The notes beneath the pieces are model-generated. The model saw only the letters and a list, made by a program, of their open reading frames with translations. It was not told the DNA's origin and did not search any database. Below, piece by piece: positions 34,452 through 43,373 of a stretch of 64,000 nucleotides of DNA. The stretch comes from Prescottella subtropica (GTDB taxonomy: Bacteria; Actinomycetota; Actinomycetes; Mycobacteriales; Mycobacteriaceae). The stretch lies in contig NZ_SKCH01000016.1 in assembly GCF_005434945.1 (NCBI RefSeq), forward strand, positions 1-64,000, written 5' to 3'. The translations under genes and the position numbers were made by a program. Every line of letters begins with the position of its first letter. Position 1 is the first letter of the stretch.

Positions 34452-35605
34452 CGGCGCCGACACGGCCGCGGACCGCCCCGGCCCTCGATCTCGGTGGCGT
34501 CCTCGCCGACCCGGGCACCCGTATCGTCGTGTGCTGCGGCGCGGGTGGGGTCGGGAAGACGACGACGGCGGCGGCGATGGCGTTGCGGGCCGCCGAGCAG
34601 GGCCGGCGGGTCGCGGTCCTGACGATCGATCCGGCGCGCCGGCTCGCCCAGGCGCTCGGGGTGCAGGATCTGGACAACGAGCCGCAGTTGGTGCAGCTCG
34701 CGCCCGGATCGACGGGTGAGCTGCACGCGATGATGCTGAACATGCGGCGCACGTTCGACGAGATGGTGCTCGAGCATTCGTCGCCGGAGAACGCCGAGCA
34801 GATCCTGGCGAACCCCTTCTATCAGACCGTCGCCACCTCGTTCTCCGGGACGCAGGAGTACATGGCGATGGAGAAGCTCGGGCAGCTCGCCGCCGACGAC
34901 CGGTGGGATCTCGTCGTCGTGGACACGCCGCCGTCCCGCAACGCGCTCGATTTCCTGGATGCACCGCAGCGGCTCGGGGCGTTCCTCGACGGCCGGATGA
35001 TCCGCCTGCTCACTGCACCGGGACGCGGTATCGGCCGGCTCATCACGGGCGCGATGGGTCTCGCACTCAAGGGTGTGTCGACGGTGGTCGGCAGCCAGAT
35101 GCTGTCCGACGCGTCCGCGTTCGTGCAGTCCCTGGATTCGATGTTCGGCGGGTTCCGGGAACGGGCGACCCGCACGTACCGCCTGTTGCAGGAGCCGGGC
35201 ACCCGGTTCGTCGTGATCGCGGCTGCCGAACCGGACGCGCTGCGGGAGGCTGCGTTCTTCGTCGACCGGCTCTCGCACGATCGGATGCCACTCGCCGGCC
35301 TCGTCCTCAACCGGACACATCCGACGCTGTGTACCCTGACCGCCGACCATGCGCTCACCGGTGCGGACCGGCTCGACGAGCGGAACCCGTCGGACATGCC
35401 GGACGCTGCGGACGCGTTGACGTCGGCGATCCTGCGGGTGCACGCCCAGCGGGCGGTGACGGCGCGGCGTGAGGTGCGGCTGTTGAGCCGGTTCACCGCG
35501 TCGCACCCGCACGTTCCGATCATCGGGGTGCCGTCGCTGCCGTTCGAGGTGTCCGATCTCGAGGCGCTGCGGGCCGTCGGGGATCAGCTGACGCGTCAGA
35601 GCTGA
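34448..35605 (+). CDS. ArsA/GET3-type ATPase, second of pair
   Basis: This 385-aa partner (Rv3680 position) has Walker [11 protein letters not shown] (from residue 31), the A-loop-like [13 protein letters not shown] and switch motif [14 protein letters not shown]. An insert of hydrophobic/methionine-rich helices ([23 protein letters not shown]) resembles the client-binding groove of GET3. Translation is coupled to the first ATPase by a 4-bp overlap. whiB4 lies convergent 50 bp downstream, as in mycobacteria. Confidence 0.9.
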   Translation: MTAPTRPRTAPALDLGGVLADPGTRIVVCCGAGGVGKTTTAAAMALRAAEQGRRVAVLTIDPARRLAQALGVQDLDNEPQLVQLAPGSTGELHAMMLNMRRTFDEMVLEHSSPENAEQILANPFYQTVATSFSGTQEYMAMEKLGQLAADDRWDLVVVDTPPSRNALDFLDAPQRLGAFLDGRMIRLLTAPGRGIGRLITGAMGLALKGVSTVVGSQMLSDASAFVQSLDSMFGGFRERATRTYRLLQEPGTRFVVIAAAEPDALREAAFFVDRLSHDRMPLAGLVLNRTHPTLCTLTADHALTGADRLDERNPSDMPDAADALTSAILRVHAQRAVTARREVRLLSRFTASHPHVPIIGVPSLPFEVSDLEALRAVGDQLTRQS

Positions 35606-35655
35606 CCCCCACTGCCCCCACTGCCCCCGCCGGCCCCGGGGGGCGTCGCCGCCGG

Positions 35656-35979
35656 TTACATCGCGGACTGGTGGTGGCGCTGCACCTCGAAGAAGGTGGC
35701 CCAGGACTCGACCTCGGGATGCTGCTTGAGCAGTGCCCGACGCTGACGTTCGGTCATGCCGCCCCACACCCCGAACTCGACCCGGTTGTCGAGGGCGTCG
35801 GCTCCGCACTGCATGAGGACCGGGCAGTGCCGGCAGATGGTCGCGGCCTTGCGCTGGGCGGCGCCTCGGACGAAGAGTTGGTCGGGGTCGATCTCCCGGC
35901 ATCGGGCCTGTGCGACCCACTGGATACGGGCTTCTGCCTTCTCGTAGTCGAGCCTCTCGGCGGGGCTGGTCATGTGCAT
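35656..35979 (-). CDS. whiB4: WhiB-family iron-sulfur regulator (WhiB4)
   Basis: This 107-aa WhiB protein has four cluster cysteines (Cys27, 49, 52, 58; C...CxxCx5C), the GVWGG turn (70-74) and a basic C-terminal stretch (TERQRRALLKQ). Its position between the ArsA pair and ponA2 matches Rv3681c, WhiB4, a redox-sensing regulator of oxidative stress genes. The ATG at 35979 follows AGGGG at 7-bp spacing; a second ATG two codons on is less favoured. A 9-bp inverted repeat lies 52-80 bp upstream. Confidence 0.94.
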   Translation of the reverse strand: MHMTSPAERLDYEKAEARIQWVAQARCREIDPDQLFVRGAAQRKAATICRHCPVLMQCGADALDNRVEFGVWGGMTERQRRALLKQHPEVESWATFFEVQRHHQSAM

Positions 35980-36030
35980 TCGGTTCCCCTTCGTCCGAAC
36001 GCCGTTCCCCACGGCGCCCGGAATGCTCCC

Positions 36031-36059
36031 GCAGTTCCCGAGTATCACGTGGGAACTGC
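36031..36059. promoter_or_regulatory. inverted repeat GCAGTTCCC-N11-GGGAACTGC
   Basis: Two perfect 9-bp arms (36031-36039 and 36051-36059) centre 66 bp upstream of the whiB4 start, in the divergent gap with ponA2. It could be an operator or a stem-loop in the whiB4 leader. The arm spacing of 20 bp centre to centre suits a dimeric regulator. Confidence 0.6.
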
Positions 36060-36265
36060 ACCACATTCCTAATCCAGTGTTAGCTGTATCACACCGGTGA
36101 GAGCTAATTTAGGTAAAGAACGCCCGGCGCGCAAGGCGAGGGCGGTAGATTCTGGTACGACCGTGCCAAGTTCGCGGCGTTTGACCGGGTAAATTTCCGA
36201 ACCCATGCCCGGACGCATGTCCAGTCTGTCGTGTAGACCCGGCCGAACGGCCGGTTCGACGTACT

Positions 36266-38569
36266 GTGTACAGCGTGTCGAGAGCCAAAACGATCGCCAA
36301 GCTCGCGGGGTGTTCCGCACTCGCCGGAGTCCTGCTCGCCGGAGTCCTGTTCCCGCTGGCAGGAGGGTTCGGATACGCCTCCAACCGCGCCACGGACGCC
36401 GTCGACAACGTCTCCGCCGAACTCGTCGAGGGCACCGTCCCCGCCGTGACGACGATGACCGACGTCACCGGCACCCCGATCGCGTGGCTGTACGAGCAAC
36501 GCCGCTTCGAAGTGCCGAGCGACAAGATCTCCAACGAGATGAAACTCGCGATCGTCTCCATCGAGGACAAACGCTTCGCGGATCATCACGGCGTCGACTG
36601 GCAGGGCACGATGCGCGCCTTCATGACGAACACCACGTCCGGCGAGGTCCAGCAGGGCGCGTCGACGATCGACCAGCAGTACGTGAAGAACTACCAGCTT
36701 CTGGTGGTCGCGAAGAACGACGCCGAGCGTCGCGCCGCGATCGAGACGACCCCGGCCCGCAAGATCCGGGAGATCCGGATGGCGCTGACGCTCGACAAGA
36801 AACTGACCAAGGACGAGATCCTCACTCGCTACCTGAACCTGGTGCCGTTCGGTAACGGTTCGTTCGGGATCCAGGATGCGGCACAGACGTACTTCGGGGT
36901 CGATGCCAAGGACTTGAACGTCACCCAGGCCGCGATGCTCGCCGGCATGGTGCAGTCCAGTTCGGCACTGAACCCGTACACCAACCCGGACGGCATCCTC
37001 GAGCGCCGCAACACGGTCCTCGACACGATGATCGCCAACATCCCGGACCGGGCGGAGGAGATCCGTGCCGCGAAGGCTGCACCGCTGGGGGTGCTCCCCC
37101 AACCCAACACGCTGCCCCGCGGCTGCATCGCGGCCGGTGACCAGGGCTTCTTCTGCGATTATGCGTTGCAGTACCTGGCGACCTCGGGCCTGAACCGCGA
37201 CGAGATCAACCGCGGCGGCTACACCATCAAGACGACCCTCGACCCGGCGGTGCAGCGTTCGGTGAAGTCGGCGCTGGTCGCCAACGCCGACCCGAAGCTG
37301 GACGGCATCGCGAACGTGATGAACGTGGTGCAGCCCGGTCAGGACCAGCACCGGGTGCTGGCGATGGCGTCGAGCCGCACGTACGGCCTCGACACCGCGG
37401 CCGAGCAGACCGTCCAGCCGCAGCCGTACACGCTCGTCGGGCACGGTGCCGGCTCGATCTTCAAGATCTTCACTACGGCCGCCGCGATGGAGAAGGGTCT
37501 GGGCACCAGCGCGATCCTCGACGTGCCGCAGCGGTTCGAGGCCCGCGGCATGGGTAACGGCGGCGCGGCGGGCTGCCCCCCGGCCACGTACTGCGTCCAG
37601 AACGCCACCAACAACTATCCGGCGAAGCTGTCGGTGACCGATGCGCTCGCGCAGTCACCGAACACTGCGTTCGTGAAGCTGATCGAATCGACCGGTGTCA
37701 CCCCGACCGTCGATATGGCGGTCCGGCTGGGCCTGCGCTCGTACACGGTTCCGGGTTCGTCCGGTTTCGGCGATCAGAGCATGGCCGACATGCAGAAGCA
37801 GCAGAACCTCGGCTCGTTCACCCTCGGCCCGACGTGGGTCAACCCGCTCGAGTTGGCGAACGTCGCGGCGACCCTCGGGTCGCACGGCAAGTGGTGCCCA
37901 CCGTCCCCGATCGACTCGATCACCGACCGCGAGGGCAATCCGGTCGCCATCAACCAGCAGGCGTGCGAACAGGTGGTGGCACCCGGTCTCGCCGACACTC
38001 TGTCGGTGGCACTGAGCAAGGACGACCAGGCGGGCGGCACGTCGTTCGGGGCGGCCAGCGCGGCCGGCTGGAAGCTGCCGATGTCCGGCAAGACCGGCAC
38101 CACCGAATCGCACATGTCGTCCGGGTTCCTGGGCTTCACCGACAACCTGGCCGCGAGTGTCCTCGTCTACGGCGACTCGACGACGCCCGGCGAGATCTGC
38201 TCCGGCCCGCTGCGCCCGTGCGGCGACGGCAACCTGTACGGCGGCACCGAACCGGCCAAGACCTGGTATCAGGCGATGATGCCGGTGGTCGGCAATTTCG
38301 GCCCGACGGCGCTGCCTCCGCTCGACGACAAGTACGTCAAGGGTTCGCAGAGTGCCCAGATCCCGGATGTCGTCGGCAAGTCGCAGGACGCGGCGACGTC
38401 GGCGCTGAAGGACGCCGGTTTCACGGTGAACGTGGTGCCCACCAAGTCCGACGTCAAGAAGGACGACGTGACATCGAGTTCCCCGTCCGGTCTGGCCGTG
38501 CCCGGTTCGCCGGTGACGATCTACGTCAGTGACGGCTCGATCGCCGCGACACCGGCACCGGGCCGCTGA
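36266..38569 (+). CDS. ponA2: bifunctional penicillin-binding protein with PASTA domain (PonA2)
   Basis: This 767-aa class A PBP polymerises and cross-links peptidoglycan. After a signal-anchor (LAGVLLAGVLFPLAGGFGYA), the GT51 transglycosylase has EDKRFADHHG with catalytic Glu100. Next are QGASTIDQQYVKN, REIRMALTLD and GIQDAAQTYFG. The transpeptidase has SxxK as SIFK, SPN as the SxN motif, and SGKTGT. One PASTA domain (IPDVVGKSQDAATSALKDAG) follows, then an Ala/Pro tail. It matches Rv3682. The GTG at 36266 is used; a second GTG three codons on is possible. It is divergent from whiB4. Confidence 0.95.
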   Translation: MYSVSRAKTIAKLAGCSALAGVLLAGVLFPLAGGFGYASNRATDAVDNVSAELVEGTVPAVTTMTDVTGTPIAWLYEQRRFEVPSDKISNEMKLAIVSIEDKRFADHHGVDWQGTMRAFMTNTTSGEVQQGASTIDQQYVKNYQLLVVAKNDAERRAAIETTPARKIREIRMALTLDKKLTKDEILTRYLNLVPFGNGSFGIQDAAQTYFGVDAKDLNVTQAAMLAGMVQSSSALNPYTNPDGILERRNTVLDTMIANIPDRAEEIRAAKAAPLGVLPQPNTLPRGCIAAGDQGFFCDYALQYLATSGLNRDEINRGGYTIKTTLDPAVQRSVKSALVANADPKLDGIANVMNVVQPGQDQHRVLAMASSRTYGLDTAAEQTVQPQPYTLVGHGAGSIFKIFTTAAAMEKGLGTSAILDVPQRFEARGMGNGGAAGCPPATYCVQNATNNYPAKLSVTDALAQSPNTAFVKLIESTGVTPTVDMAVRLGLRSYTVPGSSGFGDQSMADMQKQQNLGSFTLGPTWVNPLELANVAATLGSHGKWCPPSPIDSITDREGNPVAINQQACEQVVAPGLADTLSVALSKDDQAGGTSFGAASAAGWKLPMSGKTGTTESHMSSGFLGFTDNLAASVLVYGDSTTPGEICSGPLRPCGDGNLYGGTEPAKTWYQAMMPVVGNFGPTALPPLDDKYVKGSQSAQIPDVVGKSQDAATSALKDAGFTVNVVPTKSDVKKDDVTSSSPSGLAVPGSPVTIYVSDGSIAATPAPGR

Positions 38570-38640
38570 CCACGGACTGCTGACTGCAGGCCTGCTCGGC
38601 CGGACGTTTGTCCCGGGCCCGCAGCGGGTAGCCGTCGGGC

Positions 38641-39267
38641 ATGAATCTTCGCCACCTGTTCGAACGGGCCGAGTCGGCGTCGTCCCTCGACGGGGTCGCC
38701 GACGCGCTCGCACACCTCGTGCAGTCCGGTCCGGGCCGCACCCCCGTCGCGGCCGGGTTGCGTGGTGGCTGGCTCGGCCATCCTGTGCATCCCGTCCTGG
38801 TCGCGATCCCGATCGGCGCGTGGACGAGTTCCCTCGTCCTCGACGTCGTGTTCCGGGACCATCGGGCCGCCCGACGGCTGCTCGGGATCGGGCTGGTGAC
38901 GGTGCCGGCGACTGCGGGCACCGGCTGGCTGGACTGGAGTGAACGCGGTGTCCGGCAGCGCCGGGTCGGGTTGATCCATGCGGGTGCGAACGTCGTCGGG
39001 ATCGTGCTGACGTTCGCGTCGTTCCGTCGCCGCCGCCGCGACCCGGACGCGTTCGATCCCCTCGCGACGGCTCTGTCGGCGACGGCGCTCACCGCCGTCG
39101 GTGTCGGCGGGGCGCTCGGTGGACATCTCGTCTTCGCGGAAGGATCCGGGATGTCGGCGGCGACGGAGAGCACCGGTCCCGCGTTCGATCCGGCGCTCGC
39201 GGACCTCGACGCGATGCGTACGCCGAGGGACGGGCACCGGCACCGTGTCCTGCCGGGGCATCGGTGA
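38641..39267 (+). CDS. DUF2231-type membrane protein
   Basis: This 208-aa protein has WLGHPVHPVLVAIPIGAWTSSLVLDV, the diagnostic start of the DUF2231 membrane domain, with four predicted helices and conserved His in GHPVHP. An N-terminal helical segment of about 40 residues precedes it, and a polar tail ends in HRHRVLPGHR. DUF2231 proteins are uncharacterised; the paired histidines have prompted suggestions of haem or metal binding. It lies 71 bp after ponA2 and 18 bp from the convergent LuxR pseudogene. Confidence 0.8.
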   Translation: MNLRHLFERAESASSLDGVADALAHLVQSGPGRTPVAAGLRGGWLGHPVHPVLVAIPIGAWTSSLVLDVVFRDHRAARRLLGIGLVTVPATAGTGWLDWSERGVRQRRVGLIHAGANVVGIVLTFASFRRRRRDPDAFDPLATALSATALTAVGVGGALGGHLVFAEGSGMSAATESTGPAFDPALADLDAMRTPRDGHRHRVLPGHR

Positions 39268-39285
39268 GCGGTGCGCACGCCGCGA

Positions 39286-41806
39286 TCAGAGCAAACCGCG
39301 ACGGACCGCTTCCTCGACGGCCCCCTCTCTGCTGGTGACGTCGAGCTTGCGGTACAGGCTGTGCGCATGGGTGCGGACGGTGTTCACCGACAGGTGCATG
39401 TCCTTGGCGATCAGCCGCAGCACCTTCCCGGTGTGCAGTTGCGCGAGAACCGCTTTCTCGGACCGGGTCAGTCCCGGGTTGCGGCCACCGGCCGTTTCGG
39501 CCAGCTTGCCCCGGGCGTGGTCGAGGAACTGCTGGGTGACGCCCGCTCCCGGGCGGACGGTCGAGAGCAGTTCCGCGGTGTCCCCGGCGAAGTGCAGGAA
39601 CGGCCGCACGATCTCGTCGGTTTCGGCGAGCAGCAGCGCCTGCCGGGTCGCTGTCACGGCGTCGTCCCGTCGACGGTCGCGGAAGGCCGCCACCGCGACG
39701 AGGACCCACCCTTCGATGACGAGGACTCTTCTCGGCGCCGGCTCCGACGCCACCACCTTCCGGGCGAGTTGTTCGGCGACAGTCGGTTCCCCGTCCGCGA
39801 GGGCGAGCATCGCCCGCGCCGCCGTCACCTCGGGGCTGTCACCGAACACGTCGCGGGCGGCCTGCACCACGGAGACGGCGAGCGACAGCCGGCCGGCATC
39901 CACGAAGACCGCAACCGCTTCGGGAACATAACGGTCGGAGAGACCCGGTTGCGCCGCCCGGCACAGGAGTCCCGACATCGCACGGGCGAGGCTCGCGACG
40001 TCGTCGGCCTGTGACGACCGGTACCGTGCGCGCAGCAACGCGAACGTGACGGCGGCGTGGTGGCCGACCGTCGGGGAGGTGGTGCCGTCCGGGTGGACGT
40101 GCACGGCCGTGGTGGAGGACAACTCGTGCAGGGGGCCGCTGTCCGGGAACGGCTCGCCGCGGTAGTACCGGCACATACCGAGCGTCGCCGCACTCTGCGC
40201 GGCATCGATCAGCGATTCGAGGCCCTGCTCGACGGCGTACGCCACCGCGCGCTCTGCTCGCTCCCCCGTCTCGACCAGGTTCCCTCGGGACACTGCGACG
40301 CCGGCGAGCCGCGCCATCGCCCGAAGGACGAGTCGCGGATGGCCGTCGTTGCCGGCGAGAGTGAGGACCTCCCGCAGCAGGCACTCACTCTCACGATGAC
40401 GTCGGGCCAGCAGAAGTGCGGCAGCGAGCTGGATCAGCGCGTAACAGTCGATGTCGAGGTTCCCGGTACTCGACGTGTTCTCGAGCCTGGAGATCGCTTC
40501 TGCCGGGATCGGCCACCCCCCGATGAGCGCGGCTTCGATCGTGAGAGCGTCCGACAACACTTTCGCCACCGCCGGAAGTTCCGTGCTCGTCGCGACCGAT
40601 CGCAGGTACGCCCGTGCCGCATCCGGATCGTTCGCCTCGAGCGCGGCGAGCACGCGCAGGAACGTGATACTCGTCAGGTACCCGTGCGACGAACCGACCG
40701 TGTCGAAGACGTCGTCGCCGTTCCCACCGAACACCGCGGACAGTCCGTACCGGTAGACGAACTCGTCGACGACCCGATCGTCCGACACCTCCATCAATTG
40801 GACGAATACTTCACGCAGGCAATCGAATTCGACGACCTGCCGCACAGCATCTGCCGTGGAATGTCGATACTCCGCCGGACCCGATTCCGGTAACCCGGCG
40901 TTGACGTGCGCACGCACCAGCGGATGCCACGAGTACCGCAGCTCGCCCCCGATCCGCTCACGCCGCACCGGAACACCGTGCTGCTCACACAGATAGAGTG
41001 CCGGGTCGGCGTTCGCCACACCGTGGTCGGCGAGCTGCCGGCCGGTGAACCATTCGACACCACTGGTCGATCGGACTGCCCGCGCCAAGTCCGCAGGTAG
41101 CCGATCCATGGTTTCACCGACGACATAGGCGGAGATCAGCTGCGGGTGATCGAGCAGTTCCGTGATCGCCGGCCGGGCCCGCCGGTCGGCGCCGAACACC
41201 ACCGCGGCGCTGTACACCGCGCCTGCCCATCCTCCGGTGATCTCGAGGACGAGATCGAGATCCGTATCGTCGAGGAAGCAACCGCGCTGCGTGAACTCCT
41301 CGGCGACGGTCTGCCGATCCAGCGCCAGGTCCTCCCAGCCCAGGAACGCCAGGGAACCCTCCGCCGCGAACTTGGCCCAGGGCAGATTCGGGGCCCACCG
41401 TGCCGCGACGACCGTGTGGACGGGGGTGGCCTCCAGGAACCCGACCAGGCATGCGAGAGCCGCGCTCGTCCTCGAGGGTGTGGCCGTCGTCGAGGACGAG
41501 CGCGGCATCGGGATCCGCCGGATCCAGACATCCGGACGCGTCCTGCAACCGGCGCGCAAGTCGGGTGGGGTCGTTGTCGAGTCTGTCGAGGGTCAGCCAT
41601 GCGGTCGGCGCGGCCCGCGCACGGCGATGCTCCCGCCACGCCTCGAGGAGCACAGTCTTGCCGGTGGCCACCGGCGCACACACCAGCATTCTCACGGCAG
41701 GACGCCGCGCGAGTTCCGTGTCGAGCGCGACGCAGAGGCCCCGCATGCGGTCCGTGCCGCCCACACTCGACTGCACCACTGCCGATACTTCGTATCCTGC
41801 TACCAC
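39286..41806 (-). pseudogene. LuxR/MalT-type ATPase regulator, frameshifted
   Basis: Two frames together encode one LuxR protein of about 839 aa. The 5' frame runs from GTG 41806 (VVAGYEVSAVVQ), with P-loop-like CAPVATGKTVLL and LVLDDGHTLEDE. The 3' frame resumes as ALACLVGFLEATPVHTVVAARW and continues through a TPR-like region to a C-terminal LuxR helix-turn-helix (LTRSEKAVLAQLHTGKVLRLIAKDM). Removing one G near 41458-41464 restores ...DERALACLVGF. The extra base lies at the edge of a perfect 16-bp inverted repeat (41459-41474 with 41491-41506), suggesting a quasipalindrome-templated insertion or an assembly error. It lies downstream of gad, separated from it by a terminator. If intact, it probably controls the gad operon. 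Confidence 0.82.
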
Positions 41807-41903
41807 ACACCACCGCCCCTGAGAGCCGACCTTTTTCGCATCGTACGGTGCAAATCGGATCGACGCCTCCGGAAGCGGTGGCGTGTCGGGGACGAAACAT
41901 GAT

Positions 41904-41936
41904 GCCCGGGCCGGGAGGTCTGTCGCCGGCCCGGGC
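41904..41936 (-). terminator. intrinsic terminator after gad
   Basis: A perfect 11-bp stem (41904-41914 with 41926-41936) with an 11-nt loop lies just past the gad stop. On the minus strand it is followed by a T-containing stretch (ATCATGTTTCGTC). It separates gad from the LuxR gene. Confidence 0.8.
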
Positions 41937-41942
41937 GACGTG

Positions 41943-43325
41943 TCAGTGTGCGAAGGCCTGCGCCGAGTGTCCGACGCCGCGGCCTTCCCGCAGTGCGGCG
42001 ACAACCTCCCCGATCGCGACCGCCAGCCGATAAGCGAGGTCACGGGAGAAGCCCTCGCGCAGCACGATTCGGAGGACCGCGACGTCTTCGGCGTCGGCCG
42101 GCATCGTGTAGGCGGGTACCTGCCAGCCGCGGGCCCGCAATTCGTGCGAGATGTCGAAGACCGTGTAGCCGGGATCGCCGACGACCTCGAACGACAGGAC
42201 CGGGATGGCGGATCCGTCGGTGATGACGTGCATGTCGTCGATCCTGGCGATCTCCGCCGACAGCATCAGCGCGGTGTCGCGGAGCGATTCCATGATCGCG
42301 GTGTAGCCGGCGACACCGAGGCGGACGAAGTTGTAGTACTGCCCCACCACCTGGTTGCCGGACCGCGAGAAGTTCAGCGTGAACGTCGGCATGTCGCCGC
42401 CGAGGTAGTTCACCCGGAACACCAGGTCCTCGGGGAGGTGTTCCTTCGACCGCCACACGACGAATCCGATGCCCGGGTACGTCATGCCGTACTTGTGGCC
42501 GCTGACGTTGATGGACACGACCCGTGGAATCCGGAAGTCCCACTGCAGTTCCGGATGCAGGAACGGGACGACGAATCCGCCGGACGCCGCATCGACGTGC
42601 ATCGGCACGTCCGGCCCGCCGGCCGCGGCCACCTCGTCGAGCATCGCCGCGATCTCGGCGACCGGTTCGAGCTCCCCGGTGAACGTGGTACCGAGGATCG
42701 CAACGACACCGATGGTGTTCTCGTCCAACGTGTCCCGCACCTGATCGGGGGTGATGACGTAGCGGCCCTTCTCCATCGGCAGGTACTTCGGTTCGACGTC
42801 GAAGTAGCGGCAGAACTTCTCCCACACGACCTGCACGTTGCTGCCGAGGATGAGATTGGGTCGAGCCGTGTCCTTGCCGGCGGCCTCACGCGCCTGCCGC
42901 CACCGCCACTTGAGGGCCAGACCGGCGAGCATCACGGCCTCCGACGAGCCGACCGTGGTCACACCGGTCGCCGACGACGGGTCGGTCGCGGAGAGGTTCT
43001 CGGCGTGGAAGAGGTCGGCCACCATGTTGACGCAACGGGTCTCGATCTCGGCGGTGGCCGGGTACTCGTCCTTGTCGATCATGTTCTTGTCGAACGTCTC
43101 CGCCATGAGCCGGTCGGCCTGCGGATCCATCCACGTGGTCACGAACGTCGCCAGGTTGAGGCGGGAACTGCCGTCGAGCATGAGTTCGTCGTGGATGAAG
43201 CGGTAGGCGGCTTCCGGGTCGGTCTCCGACTTGGGCATCCGCAACGCCGGAATCGGATCGGTTCCGAGGCGACCGGTGTAGGCGGGCGCCAGGGTCTCGG
43301 CGGGAGCGGCAAGGTTGTCGGGCAT
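41943..43325 (-). CDS. gadB: glutamate decarboxylase
   Basis: This 460-aa PLP enzyme converts glutamate to GABA and CO2, consuming a proton. The PLP lysine is Lys278 in SINVSGHKYGM, the ring-stacking Asp is Asp245 in VDAASGG, and TSSEAVMLAGLALKW-like substrate residues precede it (VGSSEAVML). The C-terminus ends HSAQAFAH, like the pH-gating His tail of bacterial GadB. The ATG at 43325 follows GGAGGAG. It follows the YhgE/Pip gene by 48 bp. No glutamate/GABA antiporter gene is adjacent, which is unusual for an acid-resistance gad system. Confidence 0.95.
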   Translation of the reverse strand: MPDNLAAPAETLAPAYTGRLGTDPIPALRMPKSETDPEAAYRFIHDELMLDGSSRLNLATFVTTWMDPQADRLMAETFDKNMIDKDEYPATAEIETRCVNMVADLFHAENLSATDPSSATGVTTVGSSEAVMLAGLALKWRWRQAREAAGKDTARPNLILGSNVQVVWEKFCRYFDVEPKYLPMEKGRYVITPDQVRDTLDENTIGVVAILGTTFTGELEPVAEIAAMLDEVAAAGGPDVPMHVDAASGGFVVPFLHPELQWDFRIPRVVSINVSGHKYGMTYPGIGFVVWRSKEHLPEDLVFRVNYLGGDMPTFTLNFSRSGNQVVGQYYNFVRLGVAGYTAIMESLRDTALMLSAEIARIDDMHVITDGSAIPVLSFEVVGDPGYTVFDISHELRARGWQVPAYTMPADAEDVAVLRIVLREGFSRDLAYRLAVAIGEVVAALREGRGVGHSAQAFAH

Positions 43326-43373
43326 CTTCTTCTCCTCCGGTTGGACGAACAGACGAGCAGCGGACCGATCGGG

